Assembly: GCF_900110425.1 (NCBI RefSeq)
Contig: NZ_FODS01000014.1
Span: forward strand, 1-64,000
Length of the DNA stretch: 64,000 bases
Direction: 5' to 3'
Source: Salinihabitans flavidus
Lineage (GTDB): Bacteria > Pseudomonadota > Alphaproteobacteria > Rhodobacterales > Rhodobacteraceae
Part shown: positions 25,207 to 33,644 of the stretch, one piece after another
Numbering within the stretch: position 1 is the stretch's first letter
How the letters are laid out: each line of letters opens with the position of its first letter
Translations under genes and position numbers: made by a program
The notes under the pieces: model-generated
Database searches by the model: none
What the model saw: the letters and a program-made list of their open reading frames with translations, nothing else
What the model was told of the DNA's origin: nothing

Positions 25207-25411
25207 CAGAGGAGCAATGTCGCCCAGGTTCTGCCGGTCACCGCCGTGCACCGCGATCTACTTGCCGGCCGCTCGCGCCACGCAGCAGATGGCTGGTTCC
25301 AGCCCCGAAGCGGACATGGCGTGAACCGACAGGGTCGGCAAAAGCGGACTCACGCGCTGAGTTCAGTCAAAAAAGAGATGCGGATGAGCGGGCAGTCGGT
25401 GCGACTGGATC

Positions 25412-26089
25412 CTAGCGATTTGAATCTATGGCGGGGTCTCTGTGATCATGTAACATTTGAGAAAGTACGCAATCTACGGCTAAAATAAGCCCGTCTGCAT
25501 TTTCGATGTCGACTAATACATCCTCGGTGAGATGAGGCGTGTTTTTAGGGTTGTGAACCAATTCGTGCCGCAGTTCGAATACTCTTTTCAACCCTTCAAG
25601 GTATTCAGGCTCAAAACTGTATGCGGTCTCTGGTTTGTCTTTGATGCGAATCTTGGTATTTATCGCCGCATTCCATAAGCTTCCCCCAAGAAATTTCGAG
25701 AAGACTTTTTCAAACTTTTCTGCGTTCTGGAATGACATATCGCTCGAAACTAATTCCAGAGGATGAATTTGCTTGCGGTAGATAAATAACAAGTCTTCAA
25801 TGCTATATTTGCTTTGATGTATGTGTTTAAGCAGAGGAAGGAAGTAGTCTGGATCACAATGTCGGAAGATGGCGTCAAGCATGTCTCTGAAGTAAACCTC
25901 GACGTGTGTGACAAAAGTTATGACGACTGACCGCTCGAGAAGCTTCAAGTGGCTAGATGGCCCGCCGTTCTTAACTATGTCTCTACCAGCGGCGATACAT
26001 TGATCGGCGCTTTCTCTGAAATTCAAATATGGTCGAGCATGTCGCCCTTCTCTGACTTCACGATTTGCGAGAACCCTATCAAAATCCAA
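25412..26089 (-). CDS. HEPN-domain protein, putative RNase/defence factor
   Basis: This 225-aa all-alpha protein has the HEPN nuclease motif R-x4-H at about residues 174-179 (ELRHELVHNP), and the upstream helices include ITFVTHVEVYFRDMLDAIF. It resembles MAE_28990/RiboL-PSP-type HEPN proteins found in toxin-antitoxin and abortive-infection systems. The codons are visibly AT-richer than those of neighbours, pointing to a recent separate origin. The start is TTG 26089, supported by GGAGG seven bases upstream. No partner antitoxin gene adjoins it, so it may act alone or with distant factors; RNase activity is inferred from the motif. Confidence 0.7.
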   Translation of the reverse strand: MDFDRVLANREVREGRHARPYLNFRESADQCIAAGRDIVKNGGPSSHLKLLERSVVITFVTHVEVYFRDMLDAIFRHCDPDYFLPLLKHIHQSKYSIEDLLFIYRKQIHPLELVSSDMSFQNAEKFEKVFSKFLGGSLWNAAINTKIRIKDKPETAYSFEPEYLEGLKRVFELRHELVHNPKNTPHLTEDVLVDIENADGLILAVDCVLSQMLHDHRDPAIDSNR

Positions 26090-26847
26090 CGGTTAACCTC
26101 CGGAAAACAGCTTGTGAGGAAGACTAGTCACATATGCCTTCAACAAGCAATTGGTCTGCAAGACGTGGGATGAGAAAGAGCATGCTGCAAGCGAAGCACC
26201 GGCGATCAGCCTCTTTCCCGGCTTTCGCCTCTCACAACATGCATGGCCGCTGTCGGAACAACGCCCACACTTTGCAAAGCCCGCTCCCTGCGCATTGCCG
26301 ACTTTGCGCTTACCCCGCTCAACATGCGTCAATCGCCGGAGCGCATTTGATTTCCTTGATTGTTTTTCAAGTCAGAGTCAGCACCTCCGTAGCGCCCGGA
26401 GATGGCCCTGCAGTGCGGTCCATCGGTGGCGGGGAAGGGGAGGGGCAGACAGCCCCCACCCCTCGATCTTGCAACCAGCTATACGCGTCCTCGGTAAAAA
26501 GCGGGGTTCATGCCCAGACGCTTTATGCCTTCGCGCGCGATGATAAGGGAAAAACCATCGGTGTTTTAAACACCTTCCACGCCCACGGCGGGCTACACCG
26601 CCCCGAACGAATTCTGGTTGGCGAATGTTCTCGGTCACAGAACACATTCTGTTTCCGAAAGTTTTTTGGGTGCCTTTAGCTCAATCAAGGGATGGCCGCC
26701 GGTTTGCCCTTCACAGGCTCTCAACTTTCGACCGCCCCCCCCCGCCGTAGCGCCCCAGAGGTGGCCCGTCAGCGGGGGTTCGTCGCCCGTGGGGGAAGGG
26801 GCCGGACGGCCCCAACCCTGCGCCCTGCATGGCGCTCCTGCGGCCTC
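26090..26847. other. 758-bp noncoding region with operator-like palindromes
   Basis: No frame here looks like a gene. It includes GGTGTTT-T-AAACACC (26560-26574) and CAGAA-CACA-TTCTG (26638-26651), two inverted repeats of the kind bound by dimeric repressors. Purine-rich and C-rich runs follow near 26730-26800. Confidence 0.45.
26560..26574. promoter_or_regulatory. Candidate repressor operator palindrome
   Basis: The 7-bp arms GGTGTTT and AAACACC are perfect inverted repeats around one T. It stands in a long noncoding stretch of the mobile element, where phage-type control regions are often found. No regulator is assigned. Confidence 0.35.
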
Positions 26848-27117
26848 CTATCGCAGCTCAATCGGCGACGGGCGGAGCGGCTGGCCCCCGAACTCAGGCG
26901 GGATGGACGCGATCAGGTGGCCCGCCACAAGGCGTATGCGCTCGACCTCCTCGGGCGACACCTCGACTTCTGACTCCGACGCGCCGCTCGGCATGAGCAG
27001 GTCGCCGGACGCGGGATAGATCTTCAGCGACCAGCGCCCGTCCGCGTGGCCCTTCAGGCGGATATGATCGATGTTGCGGACCTCGTGCTGTCCGCCGGTG
27101 ATGGTGTTTATGAGCAT
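26848..27117 (-). CDS. Small hypothetical island protein
   Basis: This 89-aa protein is not recognised. It has a beta-rich N-terminal half (VRNIDHIRLKGHADGRWSLKIYPASGD) and an acidic helical C-terminal half. AAGGAG before ATG 27117 and its position downstream of the Toprim-helicase gene on the same strand support it as real. Small genes at this place are common in phage and satellite replication modules. Confidence 0.55.
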   Translation of the reverse strand: MLINTITGGQHEVRNIDHIRLKGHADGRWSLKIYPASGDLLMPSGASESEVEVSPEEVERIRLVAGHLIASIPPEFGGQPLRPSPIELR

Positions 27118-27322
27118 TCCTAATCTCCTTGTGCTGCTCGTCGTGCCGGTTGCCCGGCGGTGTGCCCTTGCGGGCGGTTGAGGGGGTCAGGGTCTCAGGG
27201 TCGCAAATCGGCCAGATTCCTTCCCCGCGCCCGCGCGCCCCGGCCCCCCTTCTCTTTTCCCTCTCTCTTCTTAAAAGTTACGGGGAGGAATCTTCTTCAA
27301 GTGAGACCCTGAGACCCCGGCC

Positions 27323-29833
27323 CTACATCGGCCCTTCAGGCGCTTTCAGCCGATCATCAACGAACGACTTAAACTCGCCATCAGCCTCGGTCTTTTTCCA
27401 GTCCGCCCAGAATTCGGGAGTGCCCCAGATAGTGTGCTTGGCCTCGGAGCTAGTGCCCAGCTTCGTGCGCCTCTTGTGAACCGGATCAGGAACAAAGCCC
27501 GCCAGCCTCAGCACCCGCCGAAGCTCAGCGTCGGGGATCGGCCCGTGCTCCCGCGCCATCCGTTTCACCTGCGAGAACGAAACGCAGGGAGCCACCCACT
27601 TTTCCGCATTATCCTCGGGCGGCGATGCAATATCCCGCGCCCAATCCAGAACCGCCTTGGCGGATTCGCTCCGGCTGTCGTCGATGATCCCAGCCTTGCG
27701 GAGCGAGTTTGGCGCGCGTTCGCCGGGGCCGACATATTCACCGAAGTCCTCGGCCCACTGGGCGATGATCGGCAGCCCGTCGCCGCTCAGCCACTCATGC
27801 AGGGCTTTGAACTTTTGATCCGGCCACGGCACTTCGCTGATTTCAGGGATGAACCAGCGGCGATCCTTGTCGTCCATCTTGAGCGCATTCATCGCGTTCG
27901 AGGACGCAAAGACATGGCACCAGTTTTCAACCGTCACCTCAGGGCGATTCTTCTCGTTGATGGTGATGGTTTCGTCGGCAGTCACGTCCTTGAGCGCGTG
28001 ATAGACCTTCCAGCTTTGGGACTGATAGATTTCCCGCACGATGACCAAACGCTTGCGCGCAGCCCAGGAATTGAACTGTGAATTCACATCCTCGTTGCGG
28101 GGCCAACTCACATTCGGCCGCCCAACCAGCCGGGCAAGTATGTGGTCGCTCAGGGTCGATTTACCGGTGCCTTGGGTCTCGCTGATGGCAAGAACGCCCC
28201 AAGTCATGCGCACCTCGGGCCGCGCGATCAGCGTCGCCAGCCACCGCTTGAAATGTCCGCGATCAGGCTCGTCGGGCACAAGGTATTCGAGGAACTCAAG
28301 CCATGGTTCGGGATCGCCCTTCGCGGGGCGGATCGGGCCGGGCAGGTAACGGTTGAACGCGCGGCCCCCACCGGGCAGCGCCACCACGTCCGGGCCACCG
28401 GGGCGATAGGTCCAAGTGTCGAGCGCGTTGTTCTCGGCATCCATGACCAACTTTGACGGCCATTTCACGCCCGAGTCACACCAGCCGCCCCACGCCCGAT
28501 CAAAACCCTGCGGCGTGTATTGCAGCCGCCGATGTTGCGTGTGGACGATCAACTCAACGTCGCGCAGATAGGCCCATCCGCCCCGCGCCGCCGAGGTCAA
28601 TGCCACGCCGGATTTCTTGCCTTTTTCATCGACCGTCACACGAGCAATCCACGTCGCTGGCTCAATAACATCTGTGAACGGGGGCCATTGTTCGGGGCCG
28701 GTCGCTGGGGCGTCCCCAAGGTCAAATCCCTTCGGCCAACCGTCCTTGCCGGAATCGCCTTTGCGCGGCGTGAACATCACAGCCTCGCCCTTGATCTTCA
28801 GCGCGCGGGCAATCGCCTTGATCGCTCCCCGCCCTTCTTCGTCGTTGTCGGGAACGATGTAGACGTGTTTCACGCCCGCCTTGGCGAACACGGACCAGTC
28901 GGTGCGCCACGGGTTCGTGGCCCCGCCGATCCACCCGACATGCACCACGTCAGCCCCGCAAAGGTGATCGCGCCACGGGTGTGCGTCGCGGGCCGCGCGG
29001 GCTTCGGGTGTCGCCCCGTCCGCCATCCACTGGCAGTGTTCAGCGGCCCCGGCCCCTTCATGGAGAAACACAACCCCGGCGTCCTTCAGCCGATGCGCGT
29101 TCCAGACGGGCAGTTTTTCCGGCTCGACGGGGCGCCAGACGTTGTCCCCCCAATGGGTGTAGACGATGAACTGCTTGCGCCCGTCGCGCTCGACGCGGAT
29201 TTGCACCGCCTCAAGCCAGTTGCCATTGCGGTCGTCCGCGCCGCTGGGCGGCTTGGCGTAGAACTCGAAGTAGTGCCCGCGCCCCTTGGCTCGTGCTTCC
29301 TCGATCGGCTCCGCCCCTTCGCCGGGCAGGGGCCTGTCCGCACGGACCTGCACCGCCGTCCGCTCAAAGAACCGGGCCGCAGCCATTGCGGCCTTGATCT
29401 GGGCTTCCTCAGCCTCGGTCGGGGTGAAGCCCTCGGAAGGGTAGTCGGAGCGCACCGGCTCGGGAACCGTGACGGCCACGCCCTCGGCGGTGAACTTCAA
29501 CCGCGCGACTGTCTGCGGGTAGTTGCCCCGCTGAACCTCGATGCGCGCCGATTTCAGCCCCGCCTTCCAATCGCCCACGGCGACGCGGTTCAGATAGTCG
29601 CGCACGGCGGGCAATTCGCCCACGGACGCGATCTTGTGCGCCGGGGCCGGGGGTTCGTCGGGGACGGCTTTCAGGTGGCCCGCCCCGCTATTTTCCGGCT
29701 CATCAGCGAAAGAGCCCTTTTCCTGAGCATTCTTATCAGGGATACTATCCTTGGGCATTTGATCTTCCTTGCCTGTCTCGTCAGCCTTCGCCCCCGGCCC
29801 AGCGCCGGGGGTGTTTTCTTGCCAATCATCCAT
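27323..29833 (-). CDS. Toprim-helicase replication protein (primase/D5-like)
   Basis: This 836-aa protein probably replicates the island. The N-terminal region is acidic and disordered. The middle carries a Toprim-like nucleotidyl-transfer domain (HEGAGAAEHCQWM, later HVYIVPDNDEEGRGAIKAI with the DxD acidic pair). The C-terminal half is a helicase ATPase: Walker A ISETQGTGKSTL near residue 550, a B-like RLVIVREIY and a sensor VFASSNAMNALK, as in phage D5/DUF5906-type proteins. I start it at ATG 29833, which overlaps the AlpA-like gene by 8 bp, rather than the longer frame from 30001, whose extra residues are the other gene read out of frame. Confidence 0.85.
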   Translation of the reverse strand: MDDWQENTPGAGPGAKADETGKEDQMPKDSIPDKNAQEKGSFADEPENSGAGHLKAVPDEPPAPAHKIASVGELPAVRDYLNRVAVGDWKAGLKSARIEVQRGNYPQTVARLKFTAEGVAVTVPEPVRSDYPSEGFTPTEAEEAQIKAAMAAARFFERTAVQVRADRPLPGEGAEPIEEARAKGRGHYFEFYAKPPSGADDRNGNWLEAVQIRVERDGRKQFIVYTHWGDNVWRPVEPEKLPVWNAHRLKDAGVVFLHEGAGAAEHCQWMADGATPEARAARDAHPWRDHLCGADVVHVGWIGGATNPWRTDWSVFAKAGVKHVYIVPDNDEEGRGAIKAIARALKIKGEAVMFTPRKGDSGKDGWPKGFDLGDAPATGPEQWPPFTDVIEPATWIARVTVDEKGKKSGVALTSAARGGWAYLRDVELIVHTQHRRLQYTPQGFDRAWGGWCDSGVKWPSKLVMDAENNALDTWTYRPGGPDVVALPGGGRAFNRYLPGPIRPAKGDPEPWLEFLEYLVPDEPDRGHFKRWLATLIARPEVRMTWGVLAISETQGTGKSTLSDHILARLVGRPNVSWPRNEDVNSQFNSWAARKRLVIVREIYQSQSWKVYHALKDVTADETITINEKNRPEVTVENWCHVFASSNAMNALKMDDKDRRWFIPEISEVPWPDQKFKALHEWLSGDGLPIIAQWAEDFGEYVGPGERAPNSLRKAGIIDDSRSESAKAVLDWARDIASPPEDNAEKWVAPCVSFSQVKRMAREHGPIPDAELRRVLRLAGFVPDPVHKRRTKLGTSSEAKHTIWGTPEFWADWKKTEADGEFKSFVDDRLKAPEGPM

Positions 29834-30164
29834 GGTCGGCCTCCTGCTCATCGGCAGCAGCCCAGCGCCCACGCCGGTTGTCCTCACAGATGCGGTGGCG
29901 CTTCTGGCGGGTGTCGATGTATTCCTCGATATCCTTGAGCCGCCATCCCTTCTTGTTCCGGCCAAGCTGCACGCGGGCGGGGAACTCTCCGGCGTCCTCA
30001 AGGACGCGGATATGCTTAGTCGTGATGCACAGCATCGCCGCCACCTCGGTGGGCGACAGCAGGGCGTGGCCGGACAACTCGCGGACGCGGTTGCGGCTCT
30101 GTTCGAAGCGGGCCTTGTAACGGGCCTTGGCTCCGATTTCTCGTTCGTTAGGGGATAGGGTCAT
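29826..30164 (-). CDS. AlpA/excisionase-type HTH regulator
   Basis: This 112-aa protein has a MerR-like winged helix of the HTH_17/AlpA group: LLSPTEVAAMLCITTKHIRVLEDAGEFPARVQLGRNKKGWRLKDIEEYI. AlpA and related proteins act as excisionase or activate integrase expression in P4-like elements. The N-terminal 30 residues are basic and helical. GAGAGG precedes ATG 30164. Its end overlaps the replication gene by 8 bp, so the two form an operon; it should help control island excision. Confidence 0.8.
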   Translation of the reverse strand: MTLSPNEREIGAKARYKARFEQSRNRVRELSGHALLSPTEVAAMLCITTKHIRVLEDAGEFPARVQLGRNKKGWRLKDIEEYIDTRQKRHRICEDNRRGRWAAADEQEADHG

Positions 30165-30616
30165 CGGGTGATCCTCTCGGTGCGGGCCGAGGGATCGTCT
30201 TGGCGTAATGGTCCCTCGGCGCAGGTTGCGCTAAAGGACATCGCCCATTGCTGCTTGAGAGGCCGGTTCTGCAGCGCCGCGTGTGGCGCGGTGGTGGTCT
30301 GGTGCCGCATCACACGGCTGGCATTGATCTTGCACCCAGAGCCTCAGCCCCCGCATCCGGCGCGGGGCGGCTCTGGAATCTTTATGCCTCCGATTCGTGC
30401 CGAGGAAAACAACTTTTTCACGCGTCCGCGAAACTAATTCGATGCCATTGTTTTCGCGCAATAAAAACCGCGATTCAGGCTCTGAAAACCCTTTCTTTCG
30501 GCATGGATTCGAGCGATAAAGGCGTCGGTCCCGCATGGATCTTGCACCCGCGACCGCTCCATTGGCTTAATCACCTGCTGGGGCGGTCGCACTCATTTCC
30601 GCCCATCGCACAAAGC
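30165..30616. other. Noncoding region upstream of the replication operon
   Basis: No gene is supported. The 12-mer GATCTTGCACCC occurs twice, at 30326-30337 and 30538-30549, on the same strand. The promoter of the AlpA-like gene should lie at the left end. A regulatory or replication-origin role is possible but unproved. Confidence 0.4.
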
Positions 30617-30644
30617 AAAACCCCCGACGCTTTCACGCCGGGGG
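30617..30644 (-). terminator. Terminator for the gene at 30660-31001
   Basis: Read on the minus strand, CCCCCGGCG and CGTCGGGGG (one G-T pair) form a 9-bp stem with a TGAAAG loop, followed by TTTTGC. Confidence 0.75.
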
Positions 30645-30659
30645 CCTTGGGTCACATAA

Positions 30660-31001
30660 CTATCGCGCAACTATGGTTCGGTCACGCACCCACCATGAGC
30701 CGCCATTGCCGGCACAAGAGTGATATTCCCATTCGGCACCCTTGGGCGGGATCAGGGATTTGATTGCCTCGAATTCTGACGGGGGAGCATCTGAGAACTG
30801 ATGGCAGCGGTTTACCAACACCTTCTCAACCGGACCCCATTCATTGCGCTTCCAAGTTGCACTGAATGTTCCGCCGTCAGGTCGATGGATTTCGTATTCT
30901 CGGTATCCACGCTTCCCGTTCCAGCACCGCTTCCAAGTGCCCCACTCTTCAGGGGGCAATGGCCCTTCTTGGTCGAAAACAGTTTCGATAATATCTGCCA
31001 T
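30660..31001 (-). CDS. Hypothetical island protein
   Basis: This 113-aa protein is Trp-rich (WGTWKRCWNGKRGYREYEIH, ATWKRNEWGP, GGSWWVRDR) and has no recognised domain. AAAGGA precedes ATG 31001 and a clear terminator follows 16 bp beyond the stop, which together make it a credible single-gene transcript between the integrase and the replication operon. Confidence 0.6.
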   Translation of the reverse strand: MADIIETVFDQEGPLPPEEWGTWKRCWNGKRGYREYEIHRPDGGTFSATWKRNEWGPVEKVLVNRCHQFSDAPPSEFEAIKSLIPPKGAEWEYHSCAGNGGSWWVRDRTIVAR

Positions 31002-31249
31002 CAGACATTCCTTTCACATTGCCGGGCACAAGGCCCAGCGTCTCGTCAGTTTTGGGTGAAAGGACACATTGGTGGGGTGATTTGTAGCCCGCGCCCCGCG
31101 CGGTAATGTCCGAGGCGGAAGTGACCACGAATCGCGGACGCTTGTCAACAGCGCACCGAAGCCCCAAGCAGGCGGCCACGGACCACGCACTGGGGCAACC
31201 GCCCCAGCCAGCCCCGCGCCGCCGCTCCTGCACCAGCTCGACCGCGCTC

Positions 31250-32638
31250 CTAGCCTTCCGCGCCCGCGATCTCCATCAACCGCGCCGCCCACCAATCCAG
31301 CGCTTCCCGCTTGCGCAGCCGGTAGCGCCGGTTCATGTCAGAATGGTCATACGTCGCCGTGATGCCCGCCGTGAGCCGGTGGTTCACGGTCGCTTGGATC
31401 ACGTCGAGGGGCACCGCATAGACGGTTTCGCCTTCCGCGTTCTCGGTGCCGATGCGCAGCCGCGTCACGAATGTGTGGCGCAGATCATGGATGCGCCAGC
31501 CGGGAACCGCCTCGATGCGGTCTTTCAGCGCCGCCTTGCGAGCGCGGGCCTCTGCGCCTTGCGCGCCCTTCGAGTGCAGCAGGTCGAGGTCGTCGTCGCT
31601 CAGCCCTGCCACCACGCCCCGCGCGTCGCGGATTAGGTGCGTGCCTGACTTCGAGAAGCCCGCCACGTGCCCGGTTTGGTCAGCATTCGGGAATATGAAG
31701 CCGGTCGGGTCGCGCAGGGCGCGGCAAATGTCGCGGGCCTCGGTCAGCACTTCCAGCGCAGGGGCAGACAGCGGCACCTCATGCGCTCCGGCGCGGTTCT
31801 TCGCCTTGTGGGCGGGGATCGTCAGCATCCGGCGGTCGAAGTCAACGTCCGACCAGCGCGCGCTCCTGATCTCGCCCCGGCGTTGCCCGGTCAGCGCCAG
31901 CAGGCGGAAGATGCTGCCATACGGGAAGCCCCAGCGCAGCGCCGCTTTCCACGTGGCGCGCAGTTCTGCGTCCGAGAGCGCGCGGGCCTTCTGTTGCGGC
32001 GCTTGGCGCGGGGAAAGCCCCTCAGTCGGTGGCGTCCCCGAATACACACCCCGTGAAATGGCGAACCGATACAAGAGGCGCAGCGCCTGCAACGTGCGGT
32101 CAACCGGGCCTGCCTTGGCCGATATTCGCTCCAAGAGCATGGCCACCTCGGGCTGCGCGATTTCGTTGATGGGCCGGTCGCCCAGCACCGGGTAAACCTG
32201 ATTGACAAGCAAGGTCCGTCGCCCCTTGACCGTCTTGGGCACAACCGGCGTCCGCCGCGCCCCGACCAGTTCGCCCCGCTCCATGGCCTCGATGTAGGCC
32301 TCGCCCACCGTCTTGAGCGTGTTGGTGGCTGTCGCCGCCTCGGCCTGCCGCGCGGCCTCGCGCGCTGCCTTGGGGTGGACGCCGGCGCGGGCCTGCTCGC
32401 GGACCTCGCGCGCAGCCTCTCGCGCCTCGGCAACGCCCATGGCCGGCCAGTGGCCCAGCGCGATCTTGCCTTGCCGCCCGGCGCAGCGGAAGTGGCACAT
32501 CCAAGACTTCGCGCCCTTCGCGTTGATCCGCAGGAACAAGCCGGGGGCCAGCTTGTCCGGCTTGTCGGTCCGCCCGCCCTCGGGCGCGGCCTTCATCTTC
32601 TTGATCGCGGGTTCGGTGAGCGTCGTCGCTTGGGCCAT
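31250..32638 (-). CDS. P4-type tyrosine integrase of the island
   Basis: This 462-aa integrase catalyses site-specific recombination at the tRNA-Arg 3' end. It has the N-terminal arm-binding DUF4102-type domain (KLAPGLFLRINAKGAKSWMCHFRCAGRQ ... ALGHWPAMGVAEAREAA), a core-binding region (about 105-215), and the catalytic domain with Arg in TGQRRGE (about 253), HDLRHTF (His384, Arg387), His420 and the nucleophile Tyr430 in TATYDH. All catalytic residues are present, so it is probably active. AGGAGG precedes ATG 32638. The gene starts about 200 bp from attR and reads toward the island interior. Confidence 0.95.
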   Translation of the reverse strand: MAQATTLTEPAIKKMKAAPEGGRTDKPDKLAPGLFLRINAKGAKSWMCHFRCAGRQGKIALGHWPAMGVAEAREAAREVREQARAGVHPKAAREAARQAEAATATNTLKTVGEAYIEAMERGELVGARRTPVVPKTVKGRRTLLVNQVYPVLGDRPINEIAQPEVAMLLERISAKAGPVDRTLQALRLLYRFAISRGVYSGTPPTEGLSPRQAPQQKARALSDAELRATWKAALRWGFPYGSIFRLLALTGQRRGEIRSARWSDVDFDRRMLTIPAHKAKNRAGAHEVPLSAPALEVLTEARDICRALRDPTGFIFPNADQTGHVAGFSKSGTHLIRDARGVVAGLSDDDLDLLHSKGAQGAEARARKAALKDRIEAVPGWRIHDLRHTFVTRLRIGTENAEGETVYAVPLDVIQATVNHRLTAGITATYDHSDMNRRYRLRKREALDWWAARLMEIAGAEG

Positions 32639-32658
32639 TTCGGTCCTCCTAGGGCCTT

Positions 32659-32678
32659 GGGGGAACGCCGGGGGAACG
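32659..32678 (+). repeat. Candidate integrase arm-type sites, right side
   Basis: GGGGGAACG is present at 32659-32667 and again at 32670-32678. The same motif occurs twice on the other island arm (8880-8887 and 8898-8906). In the circular form these copies would flank the attP core. Confidence 0.5.
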
Positions 32679-32840
32679 GTTTGGCGCGCTTTGGCGCTCG
32701 ACCCCGAACGTTCGTCTCGGTTTCCCTAGGTTCGCTTGAAATGGCGGAAAAGAAAAGGTTTTTAAGGTGTTTAAGGGTGATTTCGTGGTCCGATGGGTTC
32801 GGCTAGGTTCGCCTCAGGGTGCCTCAGATCGGTAGGGAGT

Positions 32841-32891
32841 GCCCCCTCCTAAGGGGCAGGTTGCAGGTTCGAATCCTGCCGGGGTCACCAG
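32841..32891 (+). repeat. attR: displaced 3' end of tRNA-Arg(CCT)
   Basis: It is an exact 51-bp copy of 8735-8785 covering the anticodon loop, T arm, acceptor strand, CCA and one extra G. The upstream bases do not complete a tRNA, so this copy is the original chromosomal 3' end moved away by the insertion. Confidence 0.93.
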
Positions 32892-32915
32892 ATCCCCCGT
32901 CCGCGAATGCCCCGA

Positions 32916-33620
32916 TCAGATCATCTTGATCACGTCCTTGTCGATGGCGAGCATGTAACCGCTGCGGGCGATGTTCTTGACCAGAAGCTCGCTCACCATC
33001 TGATTGCCCAGTGTGTCGCGCAGACGTTTGATGCGGGTCGCGCCGGCGGCTTCGTCGCAGTCCGCGGCGGGGCGGCCGGAAATCATCGCTTCGATCTCGG
33101 CGCCGGTCAGCATTTCGTTATCGAGCCGTGCCTCCGCCAGTACCGACAGGGTTTCAAGCGCGGAGTCGGTGAGTTTGAAGTCCATGTTGTTGAGATAGAC
33201 GGTCTTCTCCTCGCGACTGATGAGCAGGGAAGAGATCTGAATCCCAGACCGTTCAATCTGCGCCATCCGGCGATTGATGGTGTTGAGCATGACCAGAAAA
33301 AGCAGTGCCGCCACCAAAAGCGCGGTGGCGAACACGAGCAGCACGAAGATCACCACGCGATAGCTGCCAAGTGTTTCGGAGAAGGCGGTGCCGGAAAGGG
33401 CCAAAATTTCCAGAAGCTTGATCTCGGCATCGCTGGTAAGGTTGTCGTTATCGATGAAGATCCGCTCAACCCGTGCGTTAAAGGCATTGGCGTCGGGCAG
33501 GTTGAGAAAGAGGAACACCGCCGCCAGAGCGAGTATCGCCACGATGGCGATAATTCCGGTGACTACAACATGACCGCCTGAGCGGCGCAGATCAGCCGCC
33601 GACCAATTGCTGTCGTGCAC
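32916..33620 (-). CDS. Membrane-anchored winged-helix (ToxR/OmpR-like) protein
   Basis: This 234-aa protein has two transmembrane segments (about residues 19-40, VVVTGIIAIVAILALAAVFLFL; and about 88-113) flanking a short periplasmic loop, and a cytosolic C-terminal domain. The last 90 residues (LTDSALETLSVLAEARLDNEMLTGAEIEAM ... TRIKRLRDTLG ... NIARSGYMLA) have the layout of an OmpR-type winged helix ending in the wing GYML. A membrane-bound regulator that senses across the inner membrane is likely. The start is GTG 33620. It is the first core gene to the right of the island. Confidence 0.75.
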   Translation of the reverse strand: MHDSNWSAADLRRSGGHVVVTGIIAIVAILALAAVFLFLNLPDANAFNARVERIFIDNDNLTSDAEIKLLEILALSGTAFSETLGSYRVVIFVLLVFATALLVAALLFLVMLNTINRRMAQIERSGIQISSLLISREEKTVYLNNMDFKLTDSALETLSVLAEARLDNEMLTGAEIEAMISGRPAADCDEAAGATRIKRLRDTLGNQMVSELLVKNIARSGYMLAIDKDVIKMI

Positions 33621-33644
33621 GTGCTTGCGTTCCTTCTTCTGCCT

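Larger units (their letters stand above)
8735..32891. mobile_element. 24.1-kb composite genomic island at tRNA-Arg(CCT)
   Basis: The boundaries are given by the 51-bp attL/attR repeats. A P4-type integrase gene ends the island on the right and points away from attR. Inside are an AlpA-like regulator, a Toprim-helicase protein, toxin-antitoxin and HEPN genes, three or more insertion-sequence remnants, an exported-protein operon and polysaccharide genes. Everything outside on both sides is ordinary core chromosome. Phage structural genes and conjugation genes were not seen. An internal tRNA-fMet fragment shows it is a mosaic. Confidence 0.9.

Noticed and set aside
27323-30001. The longer start of the Toprim-helicase gene at 30001
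   Set aside because: Its first 56 codons are the AlpA-like gene read in another frame; ATG 29833 gives the usual 8-bp overlap of an operon.
30248-30763. A 171-codon plus-strand frame upstream of the AlpA operon
   Set aside because: It runs through a minus-strand terminator and into the hypothetical gene at 30660-31001; no motifs.
8735-32891. Complete prophage
   Set aside because: No capsid, portal, terminase, tail or lysis genes were recognised; only integration, replication and cargo genes are present.
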